Part shown: positions 35,934-44,785 of the stretch, one piece after another | Layout: the number at the start of each line of letters is the position of its first letter | Numbering within the stretch: the stretch's first letter is position 1 | Source of the DNA: DATFNI01 sp963712305 | GTDB lineage: Bacteria > Bacteroidota > Rhodothermia > Balneolales > DATFMH01 | DNA: 64,000 nt | Direction of reading: 5' to 3' | Assembly: GCA_963712305.1 (NCBI GenBank) | Contig: CAVQHI010000001.1 | Location: 868,001-932,000 of the forward strand | Made by a program: the position numbers and the translations under genes | The notes under the pieces: generated by a model | The model's input: the letters and a program-made list of their open reading frames with translations, nothing else | Databases searched by the model: none | What the model was told of the DNA's origin: nothing

Positions 35934-36459
35934 ACTTTTTATAGCAATATCGTTTCTGATCCTGCTGTCGGGATGCGCCGCAACCTATGCACCTTATGGA
36001 TGGTTGTCGAATCCAGACCAATTGCAAACAGAAGCATACGGCGGCTGGATTGTGGTAACCTACTCTACCAAGAACTCAGGAAACAACAAAAAAATGGGGG
36101 AACTAATCGCAGTATCTTATGACTCGGTTTTTGTCCTTGCCGACTCGACATTAACGGTTATCCCTACTTTTGCTATATCACACGCCCGGATAACTGAGTA
36201 TGATTCTCATGTGGGGGAACTCGGCTTGTGGGTCTTTTTCGGGATGGCATCAACAATATCGCATGGCTGGTATCTTGTTTTGACCGCACCGATACTTTGG
36301 CTCCTGGCCGGAACCATTGCTGCATCGAGTCGATCGCATGATCCCATCCTTGATTATCCCAAGGCTTCCCTCAAGAGTTTCAAATCGTTCGCCCGCTTTC
36401 CACAGGGTTTACCTCAGAATCTCAATCGAAGAGCCCTGAAACCTAAGCCAGTGCATTAG
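35914..36459 (+). CDS. Hypothetical lipoprotein, 181 residues
   Basis: I do not recognise the family. The ATG at 35914, with GGAGGAG just upstream, gives a lipoprotein signal MPGRISKLFIAISFLILLSG with Cys in the lipobox LLSGCAA. An earlier in-frame start at 35854 lies inside the upstream gene and has no such signal. Two hydrophobic segments near residues 105-145 (LGLWVFFGMAST, LVLTAPILWLLAGTIAAS) follow a short soluble part. The protein shares its plan (lipobox, short soluble domain, glycine/alanine-rich hydrophobic pair) with the lipoprotein array at 55583-58736. It is coupled to the preceding lipoprotein gene. Confidence 0.72.
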   Translation: MPGRISKLFIAISFLILLSGCAATYAPYGWLSNPDQLQTEAYGGWIVVTYSTKNSGNNKKMGELIAVSYDSVFVLADSTLTVIPTFAISHARITEYDSHVGELGLWVFFGMASTISHGWYLVLTAPILWLLAGTIAASSRSHDPILDYPKASLKSFKSFARFPQGLPQNLNRRALKPKPVH

Positions 36460-36475
36460 ATTATTCATGTTATAG

Positions 36476-36506
36476 GAATGCCATCACTCAAAGTGATGGC
36501 ATCCTT
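36476..36506. terminator. Terminator hairpin, same stem as after trpB2
   Basis: ATGCCATCACT (36478-36488) pairs with AGTGATGGCAT over a CAA loop, followed by CCTT. It lies between the convergent lipoprotein and cupin genes and can serve both. The stem sequence repeats that of 34179-34214, so the lipoprotein pair is bracketed by near-identical hairpins. Confidence 0.8.
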
Positions 36507-36508
36507 GA

Positions 36509-37030
36509 TCATTCCCAATATCTCGTCAAAGGTCCTTTTTCACCATAGATAGGATCCGCTTCCGGTAACGCCACCTTTTCAATATTCCTATCCGTTTCAG
36601 GACGTTCCTCTTCCCTGCCATAATTCATGTCATAGTTTTCCTGTCCTCGGGGATAAGCGCCAATCACTCCAAAATCTCCAGAAGAATCTAATCGCTTATG
36701 TGCTGTTCCGGCAGGCAGTACAACCACATCACCGGCTTTGAGATCCACTAACTTGCCATTTGGTCCCCCGAGCTGCACTCGCACGGAACCGGAGTAAACA
36801 GCCAGTACTTCATGAGCAGTACTATGATAATGATGATAGGGGAAAATCCCGTTTCGCCATGAACCTGACCAGCCATTACCGGCAATCATCGATTCAAATT
36901 GTATGGCTAAATTACCCGACGATTCCATTACCTGCCGGAACAACAAAACGGGAAGCTTCTTGTTATTGGGAAAATTGCCATCTTCCCCGAGTTTAAAAGT
37001 ATCAATGCTTACCTCAGTATGATTACTCAT
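36509..37030 (-). CDS. Cupin-domain protein (YjlB-like)
   Basis: Protein of 173 residues with a cupin barrel. Motif 1 is FPYHHYHSTAHEVLAVYSGS with the metal-binding His/Glu set, and motif 2 is LKAGDVVVLPAGTAHKRLD. The overall plan, with an N-terminal LGEDGNFPNNKKLPVLLF and C-terminal QENYDMNYGR, fits the YjlB-like group, whose function is not established. It stands alone, convergent with the lipoprotein genes. Confidence 0.85.
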   Translation of the reverse strand: MSNHTEVSIDTFKLGEDGNFPNNKKLPVLLFRQVMESSGNLAIQFESMIAGNGWSGSWRNGIFPYHHYHSTAHEVLAVYSGSVRVQLGGPNGKLVDLKAGDVVVLPAGTAHKRLDSSGDFGVIGAYPRGQENYDMNYGREEERPETDRNIEKVALPEADPIYGEKGPLTRYWE

Positions 37031-37216
37031 ATCTCAAGTTTAAATCATTCAATGGAAGATTTTAATGCCTACTTTGAAGGCAAATGTGTTATGTTACAAC
37101 AAGAACAAGCCCGTGATGGTTTTATTTATTTTATAAAATCTGAGATAATGCTTGAGTCGGGGGGCTAAAGCATACGGATGGCTATTTAGTGATTGATTAC
37201 ATTTTTATATTCTGAT

Positions 37217-38260
37217 ATGAAGAACAAGAGGATTCTCATCACGTTTGATTATGAACTGTTCCTGGGTTATAAAAGCGGGGATATCACCCACTGTCTGATT
37301 GAACCTACAAATCGGTTGCTTGATATTTTCGATGCAAACAGGATTCAATCGGCTATCTTTTTTATCGATACAACCTACCTGATACAACTGGAAAGACAGG
37401 TCGATCAACACCCCAGGGCCAAAGCGGATTTCGATACAATCAAATCCCAATTGATCGATATCCTGAAACGGGGACATATCCTCTTCCCGCATCTTCATCC
37501 GCACTGGGTTGATGCCAAATATGATCCTCAGAGGAACGAGTGGTCACTTACCAATTATCGGTTCTATCGGTTCCACAATCTTCCTGATCCTCAAAAAACA
37601 GCGATATTTGAAGATTCTATTCGCATTTTACAGGAAGTCCATGATGAAGCTGACATACATCATCCGATCGATGGTTATCGCGCCGGTGGATGGTCATTAC
37701 TGCCGTTCTCTGACTTCAGACCGTATTTTGAAAACCATGATATTCACTATGATTTCAGTGCCATAAGTCATTCCGTATCTCATACAACCGCCCAGGATTA
37801 TGATTATCGATCAGTAACTGGTAGAAACTGGTATCGGTTTGACCGTGAGGTTCCGGTAACTGAAAAGAACGGGCCTTACCTCGAGCATCCTATTAGCACT
37901 ATCTCACTGTCCTCATCTCAAGCTGCACTTGATCGGTTATGGCGGAAAGTGAACTGGAAACTTGGCTACCGCAGCATGGGAAATGGAAGAGGAGTACAAC
38001 CAGAGCCGCTGGAATCTGCTGATCAGGATAACCAACACTATGAATATCTCGGAATCGAAAATCTCTCTCAGGCAACCTACTCGGCATACAAACAGTTTAT
38101 CAAACAGAACGCTTACATTCATTTCCTGTCCCATCCGAAAATGGTTAGTAAGATAAACCTGTATTACTGGAGTCGTCTCTTGAAATGGGTTCGGAAAAAT
38201 TACACGGTCGACTATCATTACAAGGTTCCTGAATTCGATCTATCGGAACAACACTCATAA
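37217..38260 (+). CDS. Polysaccharide-deacetylase-like protein
   Basis: Protein of 347 residues of the NodB-fold superfamily. The first motif appears as ITFDYELFLGYKSGD, with the pair of acidic residues that would bind metal, and LFPHLHPHWVDAKYD carries candidate metal His residues; DGYRAGGWSLLPF matches the third motif. It could remove acetyl groups from a cell-surface glycan. I place the start at the ATG at 37217; a TTG eight codons earlier is open. It overlaps the convergent GntP gene by 6 bp. Confidence 0.8.
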   Translation: MKNKRILITFDYELFLGYKSGDITHCLIEPTNRLLDIFDANRIQSAIFFIDTTYLIQLERQVDQHPRAKADFDTIKSQLIDILKRGHILFPHLHPHWVDAKYDPQRNEWSLTNYRFYRFHNLPDPQKTAIFEDSIRILQEVHDEADIHHPIDGYRAGGWSLLPFSDFRPYFENHDIHYDFSAISHSVSHTTAQDYDYRSVTGRNWYRFDREVPVTEKNGPYLEHPISTISLSSSQAALDRLWRKVNWKLGYRSMGNGRGVQPEPLESADQDNQHYEYLGIENLSQATYSAYKQFIKQNAYIHFLSHPKMVSKINLYYWSRLLKWVRKNYTVDYHYKVPEFDLSEQHS

Positions 38261-39568
38261 TAAAACGACACTCAAGAGAGCTATTGTGAGGATTGCCGTA
38301 ACTCCCTGAATCAGCGTGGCCACAGTCAATCCACGAAGTGCGGTGCCGGTATCCATGTTAGAGAATTGCGCCACGACCCAAAAATAGCTGTCGTTGATAT
38401 GCGAGACGGTCATTGCACCGGCTCCGATAGCCAGCACAACCAATGCCTTTGCAATCGGCGCTGCCAGCCCAAGAGGAACCAGGAGCGGGGACATAAGTGC
38501 TGAGGCCGTGATGATGGCCACGGTTGATGATCCCTGTGCTGTTTTCAGAAAAGCGGCCAGCAAAAAAGGCAGGAAAATCCCCAGATGCCATTGGGCCATT
38601 GTTGAACCAACCGTCTGACCGATGGAAGTCGTACGCAGAATATCTCCAAATGCCCCGCCCGCACCTGTTATCAGGATGATGGCACCTGCATTCGCCAACC
38701 CTCTTGAAACCCATTCAAACGCGTCATCCCCCTTTTTCCTCAGGCCAAATGCCACGAAGACACCAATGATCAGCGCGATGATGGGATCACCGACGATATC
38801 AAAAAATCGCATAATCAATCCTGCACCAAACGGCTGTGTTGGATAATCAGCTATCGATTTGAGAGCAATGAGGACAATCGGCAATAAAATCGGTAGAAAT
38901 GATTTGGTAACTCCAGGCTGAATATTTGATTCAGGTTTCGACTCATCCTCTTCAAAATCTTTTGTCTCGAGATGTCGGCCAATAAACCCTGCCCAAAATA
39001 ATCCTGCAATAGATGTGGGGATCGCCACCAGCAAACCCAGCATAACTACCAATCCGATGTTCGCACCAAGAGTCGCCGCTGCTGCCAACGGACCGGGCGT
39101 TGGTGGAACAAACACGTGTGTTGTATACAATCCCGTTGCCAGTGCTATTGCCAGAACAGAGGTGGATATACCTGTGCGCTTGCTCAGGGCTTTATTTAAA
39201 ATAGAAAGGATGACAAATCCGGAATCACAAAAAACGGGGATTGAGACGATGAAACCGGTGATATTCATCGCCAATGCCGAGCGTTTTTCACCGACTACTT
39301 TCAGAATAGTGGAAGCCATTGTCTGAGCGCCACCGCTGCGTTCGAGAAAAGTTCCGATGATCGATCCACAGGCAATGACTATACCGATGCTCTTAAGCGT
39401 GCCTCCAAATCCCTGTCCGATGTGCGACACGATGGTTGAGCCTGTCAATCCTCCGGCAAAGCCCACAGCAATGGCTGCCACTAACAGAGTCAGAAAGGGA
39501 TGCATTTTGAACCTGACCGTTGCAACAGTAATCAGGATAATAATGAGCAGAAAAATTACAAGAACCAT
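38255..39568 (-). CDS. GntP-family permease (gluconate/organic acid:H+ symporter)
   Basis: Inner-membrane transporter of 437 residues with about 12-14 helices. Family signatures are FAGGLTGSTIVSHIGQGFGG, FLERSGGAQTMA, the central FVPPTPGPLAAAATLGANIG and AQGSSTVAIITASALMSPLL. Members carry gluconate, glycerate or related acids. No sugar-acid kinase is adjacent. The zwf gene lies 8 kb away and is not evidence for coupling. Confidence 0.92.
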   Translation of the reverse strand: MVLVIFLLIIILITVATVRFKMHPFLTLLVAAIAVGFAGGLTGSTIVSHIGQGFGGTLKSIGIVIACGSIIGTFLERSGGAQTMASTILKVVGEKRSALAMNITGFIVSIPVFCDSGFVILSILNKALSKRTGISTSVLAIALATGLYTTHVFVPPTPGPLAAAATLGANIGLVVMLGLLVAIPTSIAGLFWAGFIGRHLETKDFEEDESKPESNIQPGVTKSFLPILLPIVLIALKSIADYPTQPFGAGLIMRFFDIVGDPIIALIIGVFVAFGLRKKGDDAFEWVSRGLANAGAIILITGAGGAFGDILRTTSIGQTVGSTMAQWHLGIFLPFLLAAFLKTAQGSSTVAIITASALMSPLLVPLGLAAPIAKALVVLAIGAGAMTVSHINDSYFWVVAQFSNMDTGTALRGLTVATLIQGVTAILTIALLSVVLL

Positions 39569-39690
39569 TTGTATAACGGTTTACGACACTGATTACTGCC
39601 AACTTAACCTAATCAAGAAAGATAATAACGTAATACCCAAACTTAATCAAAAACAAACATGTCAAACATAAAACCACATGATTTATTGAT

Positions 39691-40293
39691 ATGAATTATG
39701 AGTCTAAGGAAACAAGAACCAGTTATAAAAAAGTATTATTTTTTCAACTCATGAAGTTAATTAAATTGATTACTACCTATAGTAAAATGAAGTGGAAGCG
39801 CTTTAAAAAATATTTAACAAACATTTCCCATTTTTTGACACCTCCAAATGTACCAAAACAATACGCTGTAATATTTTTCTTATTTTCAGTAATAGTATCA
39901 ATCAGTTTTATAGTATTAGCACATTTCGGAAATATCCCGATACTGAATGAAATGAGTTGCTGGTATTTAATTACATCTGTAGTAATAAGTACATTATATG
40001 GAATATTTGCCTTTGGAATATTTAATGAACCAAAGCGCTATAAAATATCTTGGTATGTACATCAGTTTTGGTTTAATTTTCTTGGGTCACTTATTGGATG
40101 GCTATCCCTTTGGATTTTGTTTAAACATCTTCAGTGCATGCCCACCTATGAAATAGCCTCAAATTTGAAGCTGGCGGATTTTGTCTTAATTCTTACCGCA
40201 TTTATTGGGATTACGGGTCATTTACCAAAGACAGTTATGGGATTCATCCTTGGTATTGGGAAATTGGCAGATCGATTGCTTTCTGGGAAGTAA
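39691..40293 (+). CDS. Hypothetical membrane protein, 200 residues
   Basis: I do not recognise the family. After a basic, soluble N-terminus, hydrophobic segments lie near residues 67-88 (YAVIFFLFSVIVSISFIVL), 95-120, 130-155 and 165-190, so four helices are likely. It is AT-rich in comparison with the paa genes. The start is uncertain because a basic stretch MKWKRFKKYL near residue 33 could be an alternative N-terminus. No partner is evident. Confidence 0.55.
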   Translation: MNYESKETRTSYKKVLFFQLMKLIKLITTYSKMKWKRFKKYLTNISHFLTPPNVPKQYAVIFFLFSVIVSISFIVLAHFGNIPILNEMSCWYLITSVVISTLYGIFAFGIFNEPKRYKISWYVHQFWFNFLGSLIGWLSLWILFKHLQCMPTYEIASNLKLADFVLILTAFIGITGHLPKTVMGFILGIGKLADRLLSGK

Positions 40294-40621
40294 TGGCTTT
40301 CGATACCAGCTTCCCAACGTTTAAAGGAAGATCAGCGTTGTCTTCCCCATCAAAACGGGGGTTTGGTCCGCCGCGACGGAAGCCCGGACATGAAGAATGA
40401 GCTTATTCCATATTATACGCCAGACAAATCCCCCTCGCCCCCTTCGCCAAGGGGGAAATTTTCTCCCGCAGCTTGTCATTCAATCATGGATCTAACTCAA
40501 AGATCTAACGTTAAATAGGTGGGTTAACAGTTTCTTTTAAAATTCAACATTTTGACTCTTTAGGATTAAGTAATAAAAATTAGCTCTTCACATCGTTGCA
40601 GTTTATTTTTCATATCCTTAA
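40294..40621. other. Intergenic region with CCCCCTTCGCCAAGGGGG repeat
   Basis: No gene is seen. At about 40437-40458 the sequence CCCCCTTCGCCAAGGGGG is a hairpin (CCCCCTT/AAGGGGG with a short loop), preceded by a second CCCCCTCG. Such GC-rich hairpins are widespread dispersed repeats in environmental genomes. Upstream of it, CCGCCGCGACGGAAGCCCGG is another GC-rich dyad-like patch that contrasts with the AT-rich surroundings. Confidence 0.5.
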
Positions 40622-40635
40622 AAAAGCGCTTTTTC
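40622..40635. promoter_or_regulatory. AAAAAGCGCTTTTT palindrome upstream of paaG
   Basis: Perfect 14-bp palindrome 28 bp before the paaG start. It matches AAAAGCGCTTTT upstream of the acyl-CoA ligase and GAAGCGCTTTTC at paaA. It could be the operator of a regulator shared by these operons; the AAGCGCTT core is LacI-family-like. Confidence 0.55.
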
Positions 40636-40662
40636 AAAACATCAATTTGCAAGATCAATTAA

Positions 40663-41445
40663 ATGGCCTATTCCTACATTTTATACCAAGTAACTAATCA
40701 TATAGCCGAGATCACCCTGAATCGTCCAGATAAGCTCAACAGTTTCCACCGGGATATGGCTAAGGAACTCCAGGATGCCCTGATCCGGATAGCAGATGAC
40801 GCTTCCATACGATGTGTTTTACTGACCGGCAGCGGACGGGCATTCTGTGCCGGCCAGGATCTTCGCGAAATCCTTGACAGGCGTGATGAACCTCTGGGGG
40901 ACACGGTAAGTATCAGTTATAATCCGATCATTCGGGGCATCCGTGAACTCGGGAAACCGGTCATTGCAGCAGTTAACGGAACAGCGGCCGGCGCGGGCGC
41001 CAATATTGCCTTGGCCTGCGATCTTGTATTTGCATCGGAAAATGCTTCATTCATTCAGTCATTTTGCAATTTGGGACTCATCCCGGACAGCGGTGGCACC
41101 TATCTCCTGCCGCGTCTAGTCGGCTTGCAGCGTGCAGCCGGGTTGATGATGCTCGGTGATAAAATCGGTGCCAAAGAAGCTGAATCGATTGGACTGATCT
41201 ATAAAACATTTCCCGCGGATATATTGATGGAGGAAACTCGAAAAGTAGCCGTAAAGCTTGCTACAATGCCCACAAAAGGTCTGGCCCTCATGAAAAGGGC
41301 GTTGAACCAATCTCTTTCAAATGACCTGACCATCCAGTTGGAGGTAGAAGCCACGCTCCAAAATGAAGCTGGAAAAACGGAGGATTATCTGGAAGGCTTA
41401 CAGGCATTTATTGAAAAAAGAAAACCACACTTCACAGGAAAATGA
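40663..41445 (+). CDS. paaG: Ring-1,2-epoxyphenylacetyl-CoA isomerase (crotonase fold)
   Basis: Converts the ring epoxide of phenylacetyl-CoA to the oxepin and acts again as an isomerase later in the pathway. It has 260 residues. Oxyanion-hole regions are GRAFCAGQDLREI near residue 65 and AAVNGTAAGAGANIALACDL near 110; the catalytic Asp lies in LGLIPDSGGTYLLPRLVG near 145, the position characteristic of PaaG/isomerase-type crotonases. It heads the paaGHIJ...Y run and overlaps paaH by 4 bp. Confidence 0.93.
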   Translation: MAYSYILYQVTNHIAEITLNRPDKLNSFHRDMAKELQDALIRIADDASIRCVLLTGSGRAFCAGQDLREILDRRDEPLGDTVSISYNPIIRGIRELGKPVIAAVNGTAAGAGANIALACDLVFASENASFIQSFCNLGLIPDSGGTYLLPRLVGLQRAAGLMMLGDKIGAKEAESIGLIYKTFPADILMEETRKVAVKLATMPTKGLALMKRALNQSLSNDLTIQLEVEATLQNEAGKTEDYLEGLQAFIEKRKPHFTGK

Positions 41446-42650
41446 GCGCATCATTGGATAAGACTACTAAAGTTGGCGTTCTGGGTGCCGGAACGATGGG
41501 TTCGGGAATCGCACAAATTGCTGCGACTTATGGCCATCGTGTGGTCATTTACGACACAAAGAAAGAAGCTTTACAAAAATCCAGAGAACGCCTGGACTAT
41601 ATCCTTAACCGACAGGTTGAGAAGGGACGAATGAAACGAGAGGAAGTGGACGATATCCGGGGACGTATCTCCCACTCAGGAAACCTCCAGGATCTCAGCG
41701 GAGCCGGATTGTTAATTGAAGCTATTATTGAACAACTCGATGCCAAGAAGAGTGTCCTGGAAGGAGTTGAATCCAAACTGACTGATGATTCTATAATCGC
41801 AACTAATACATCTTCCCTCTCCATAGCAGCACTTTCGTCCGCACTTAAGAAACCGGAACGATTTATAGGAACTCACTTCTTCAATCCCGCCCCGCTGATG
41901 CCGTTGGTTGAAATCGTGCCGGGCATACCGACTTCTTCCGAAACAGTCAAAATGATCCGTGAACTGATTGAAAACTGGGGAAAAACGACAGTCTTGGCCA
42001 AAGATACGCCCGGTTTCATCGTCAACCGTGTGGCGCGGCCGTTTTATGGCGAGGCATTGCGCATCCTGGAAGAAGGCATTGCCGATGCACCAACGATCGA
42101 TCTCGCGATGAAGGAACTCGGTGGTTTTAAGATGGGACCCTTCGAACTCATGGACCTTATCGGAAACGATATCAATTATGCCGTCACGGAATCGGTGTTC
42201 GAGGCTTTTTATTATGATCCGCGTTTTCGTCCCTCTTTTACCCAAAAACGCTTAGTTGAGGCGGGATATCTGGGCCGGAAAACAGGCCGGGGGTTCTATC
42301 ATTACAGTGATCAAATATCAGACCCGGAACCGACCCGTGATGATGAACTCTGGGACACGATCTTCTATCGTATCCTGTGCATGCTCATTAACGAAGCGGC
42401 CGATGCCGTTTTCATGAACATTGCCACTCCCCAAGATGTTGATCTCGCTATGACCAAAGGGGTCAACTATCCAAAAGGACTCTTAAAATGGGCGGAAGAG
42501 ATCGGGCTATCTGTGGTCCTTGGCATCCTGGAAGGCTTGCAGGATGAATACGGAGAGGATCGATACCGCCCCAACCCGCTGCTCAGGCGATTGGTAGATT
42601 CAAACGATTCTTTTTTCGACCACAGATCTGCACAGATAAACACGGATTAA
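41442..42650 (+). CDS. paaH: 3-hydroxyadipyl-CoA dehydrogenase
   Basis: NAD-dependent oxidation of 3-hydroxyadipyl-CoA to 3-oxoadipyl-CoA. Rossmann motif VGVLGAGTMGSGIAQIAATYG near residue 12, catalytic HFFNPAPLMPLVEIVPG near 143 and KDTPGFIVNRVARPF near 185. It has 402 residues with a duplicated C-terminal helical domain. The last codons (HRSAQINTD, stop) derive from the GACCACAGATCTGCACAG repeat that begins the GxxExxY element, so the original C-terminus has been replaced or extended. ATG overlaps the paaG stop. Confidence 0.93.
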   Translation: MSASLDKTTKVGVLGAGTMGSGIAQIAATYGHRVVIYDTKKEALQKSRERLDYILNRQVEKGRMKREEVDDIRGRISHSGNLQDLSGAGLLIEAIIEQLDAKKSVLEGVESKLTDDSIIATNTSSLSIAALSSALKKPERFIGTHFFNPAPLMPLVEIVPGIPTSSETVKMIRELIENWGKTTVLAKDTPGFIVNRVARPFYGEALRILEEGIADAPTIDLAMKELGGFKMGPFELMDLIGNDINYAVTESVFEAFYYDPRFRPSFTQKRLVEAGYLGRKTGRGFYHYSDQISDPEPTRDDELWDTIFYRILCMLINEAADAVFMNIATPQDVDLAMTKGVNYPKGLLKWAEEIGLSVVLGILEGLQDEYGEDRYRPNPLLRRLVDSNDSFFDHRSAQINTD

Positions 42651-43101
42651 AATTTGCCGCAGATTTTCGCGGATCATATAAATTTTTCATGTGATATAAA
42701 ATGCAATCGAATTTACTCTACAGGGGATTAACGAAGAAAATCATCAAATGCTTTTATGAGGTCTACAATGAACTTGGATCGGGATTTCTGGAATCTGTAT
42801 ATGAGAACGCTTTAAAAATGGTACTTATATCTGAAGGAATGAATGTGGAACAGCAAAAAGCTATTCCAGTTCACTTTCGTAATGTTATTGTTGGCGATTT
42901 CAGAGCGGATCTTCTTGTTAATCAACGAATTATATTAGAATTAAAAGCAGTAAACCATATTAAGAAAGAACACATTGCACAATTAATTAACTATTTAAAA
43001 GCTACAGATATCAAGGTAGGCTTACTGCTCAATTTTGGTGACAAACCAGAATTCAAGCGAATGGCATTCACTAAAATGAGAACCGCGAAAATCCGCGGCA
43101 A
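42617..43101 (+). repeat. Inverted-arm element H carrying a GxxExxY gene
   Basis: TTGCCGCAGATTTTCGCGG (42654-42672) is matched in inverted orientation by CCGCGAAAATCCGCGGCAA (43083-43101), 18 of 19 positions. Upstream of the left arm, 42620-42646 is a CACAGATCTGCACAGATAAA-type direct repeat. The arms enclose the GxxExxY coding part. The element is inserted between paaH and paaI in the sense direction: it supplies the last codons of paaH, and its right arm is translated in frame into PaaI. A fragment of the same repeat (AATCCGCGTAAATCTGTGG) lies near 62914. Confidence 0.8.
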
Positions 43102-43546
43102 TAAGATAATTGACATTTTTAATATGAATAAATACAGAGAAATAGTTGACCGGATGCTCGCTGACGATCCGTTTAGCCGGTGGATGGGCATTGAGATAAT
43201 CAATGTAGCCGAGGGGCATTGTGTCCTTGAGATGACGGTGCGAGACGATATGCTTAACGGTTTTGGCGTATGTCATGGCGGCATTCTTTTTTCATTGGCC
43301 GACAGTGCCCTTGCTTTTGCATCAAACACACATGGACGGGTCGCCCTGGCTGTTGAAGATAACATCTCATTTCTGCGAAAAGTCGAATCAGACGACCGAT
43401 TAAGAGCGGTGACTGAAGAGTTAAGCAAAACCAGAAACACAGGGGTTTACACAGTTACCATAAAACGAAAAGATGATATTGTCGCTACGTTCAGAGGTAC
43501 GGTTTACAAAAGAGAAGTAACACATTTCATATCTAATTCCGATTAA
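42701..43546 (+). CDS. paaI: GxxExxY protein fused to PaaI thioesterase
   Basis: One open frame of 281 codons. Residues 1-125 are a GxxExxY (PF13366, PD-(D/E)XK-like) protein: YNELGSGFLESVYENAL, then VGDFRADLLVNQRIILELKA and AQLINYLKATDIKVGLLLNFG. Residues about 142-275 are PaaI, a hotdog thioesterase that releases CoA from dead-end phenylacetate intermediates: FSRWMGIEIINVAEGHCVLE and GVCHGGILFSLADSALAFASN. The junction is encoded by an inverted-repeat arm (43083-43101), and an ATG at 43124 (MNKYREIVDR) lies at the normal PaaI start. PaaI can therefore be made separately by internal initiation. The fusion looks like a by-product of insertion, not a designed two-domain enzyme. Confidence 0.85.
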   Translation: MQSNLLYRGLTKKIIKCFYEVYNELGSGFLESVYENALKMVLISEGMNVEQQKAIPVHFRNVIVGDFRADLLVNQRIILELKAVNHIKKEHIAQLINYLKATDIKVGLLLNFGDKPEFKRMAFTKMRTAKIRGNKIIDIFNMNKYREIVDRMLADDPFSRWMGIEIINVAEGHCVLEMTVRDDMLNGFGVCHGGILFSLADSALAFASNTHGRVALAVEDNISFLRKVESDDRLRAVTEELSKTRNTGVYTVTIKRKDDIVATFRGTVYKREVTHFISNSD

Positions 43547-43548
43547 TA

Positions 43549-44760
43549 ATGAGTGAAGCATATTTAGTCGACGGTATACGAACACCTATTGGCAGGCTGC
43601 GCGGAGCATTATCACCGATACGTGCCGATGACCTGGCTGCCATTCCCATAAAGGAGTTACTGAAACGAAATTCGGCAGTACCTCATGATGCGATTGAAGA
43701 TGTGATCATGGGCTGCGCTAACCAGGCCGGCGAAGACAACAGGAATGTTGCGCGCATGGCATCACTTCTTGCAGGTCTCCCGCCGTCAGTACCCGGACAA
43801 ACCGTCAACCGACTGTGTGCCTCCGGGATGAGCGCGGCTGTGATGGCATACCACGCCATCACAGTTAATGAAGGGGATTTGTTCATCGCAGGCGGCATGG
43901 AGCATATGACGCGGGGTCCTATTGTTCTATCAAAATCGGCAAAACCATATGGTGGCACTGACGAAATGCATGACAGTACATTCGGCTGGAGATTCATCAA
44001 TCCGAAGATGGATAAACAGTATGGTACAGAGAGTATGGGATGTACTGCAGAAAACCTGGTGAAAATGTACAAGATCAACAGGAAGGATCAGGACCGCTTT
44101 GCATATCTGTCTCAGATGAAAGCCACCGAAGCACGCGACAACGGCCGTTTTGCCAAAGAGATCGCACCCGTTGAAATCCCTCGCCGCAAGGAGGAGCCCC
44201 TGATATTCGAGCATGACGAATTTATACGTTCAGACACCACCGAACAGTTACTTGCCGGGTTGCGCCCTGTGTTCAGAACTGATGGAAATGGGTCCGTTAC
44301 AGCAGGTAATTCATCCGGACTCAACGACGGCGCCTGTGCCCTTCTCGTCGCCTCTGATCAGGCTTTGAATGATTATCAACTGAAACCGAAAGCAAGAATT
44401 GTAGCATCGGCTGTCGTTGGTGTCGAACCACGAATCATGGGTATCGGTCCGGTTGGAGCCACCCAGAAAGCTTTAAAACGGACCGGCCTTAAACTTAATG
44501 ACATGGACGTTGTCGAACTTAATGAAGCGTTTGCGGGACAAAGCCTTGCTGTTTTAAGAAAGCTCGGTATCGATGATGAAGATCCTCGCGTCAATCCAAA
44601 CGGAGGCGCCATTGCCCTCGGTCATCCACTCGGCATGACCGGCGCACGCCTGCTCACTACAGCCATGTATGAACTCCACGAGCAAAACAAACGCTACGCT
44701 CTATGTGCACTTTGCGTAGGTGTAGGACAAGGCATGGCCGTGGTTCTTGAAAGGTGTTAA
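43549..44760 (+). CDS. paaJ: 3-oxoadipyl-CoA/3-oxo-5,6-dehydrosuberyl-CoA thiolase
   Basis: Cleaves the beta-keto intermediates of the phenylacetate pathway with CoA, giving acetyl-CoA and finally succinyl-CoA. It has 403 residues. Active-site Cys in NRLCASGMSAA near 90, His in LGHPLGMTGARLL near 358 and Cys in CALCVGVGQGM near 390. The N-terminus EAYLVDGIRTPIGRLRGAL and the PaaJ/PcaF-like loop MTRGPIVLSKS distinguish it from the FadA-type thiolase at 10948. It follows paaI after 2 bp and is followed by element B. Confidence 0.93.
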   Translation: MSEAYLVDGIRTPIGRLRGALSPIRADDLAAIPIKELLKRNSAVPHDAIEDVIMGCANQAGEDNRNVARMASLLAGLPPSVPGQTVNRLCASGMSAAVMAYHAITVNEGDLFIAGGMEHMTRGPIVLSKSAKPYGGTDEMHDSTFGWRFINPKMDKQYGTESMGCTAENLVKMYKINRKDQDRFAYLSQMKATEARDNGRFAKEIAPVEIPRRKEEPLIFEHDEFIRSDTTEQLLAGLRPVFRTDGNGSVTAGNSSGLNDGACALLVASDQALNDYQLKPKARIVASAVVGVEPRIMGIGPVGATQKALKRTGLKLNDMDVVELNEAFAGQSLAVLRKLGIDDEDPRVNPNGGAIALGHPLGMTGARLLTTAMYELHEQNKRYALCALCVGVGQGMAVVLERC

Positions 44761-44785
44761 CGGATGGAGGGTCTATATAGATGGA

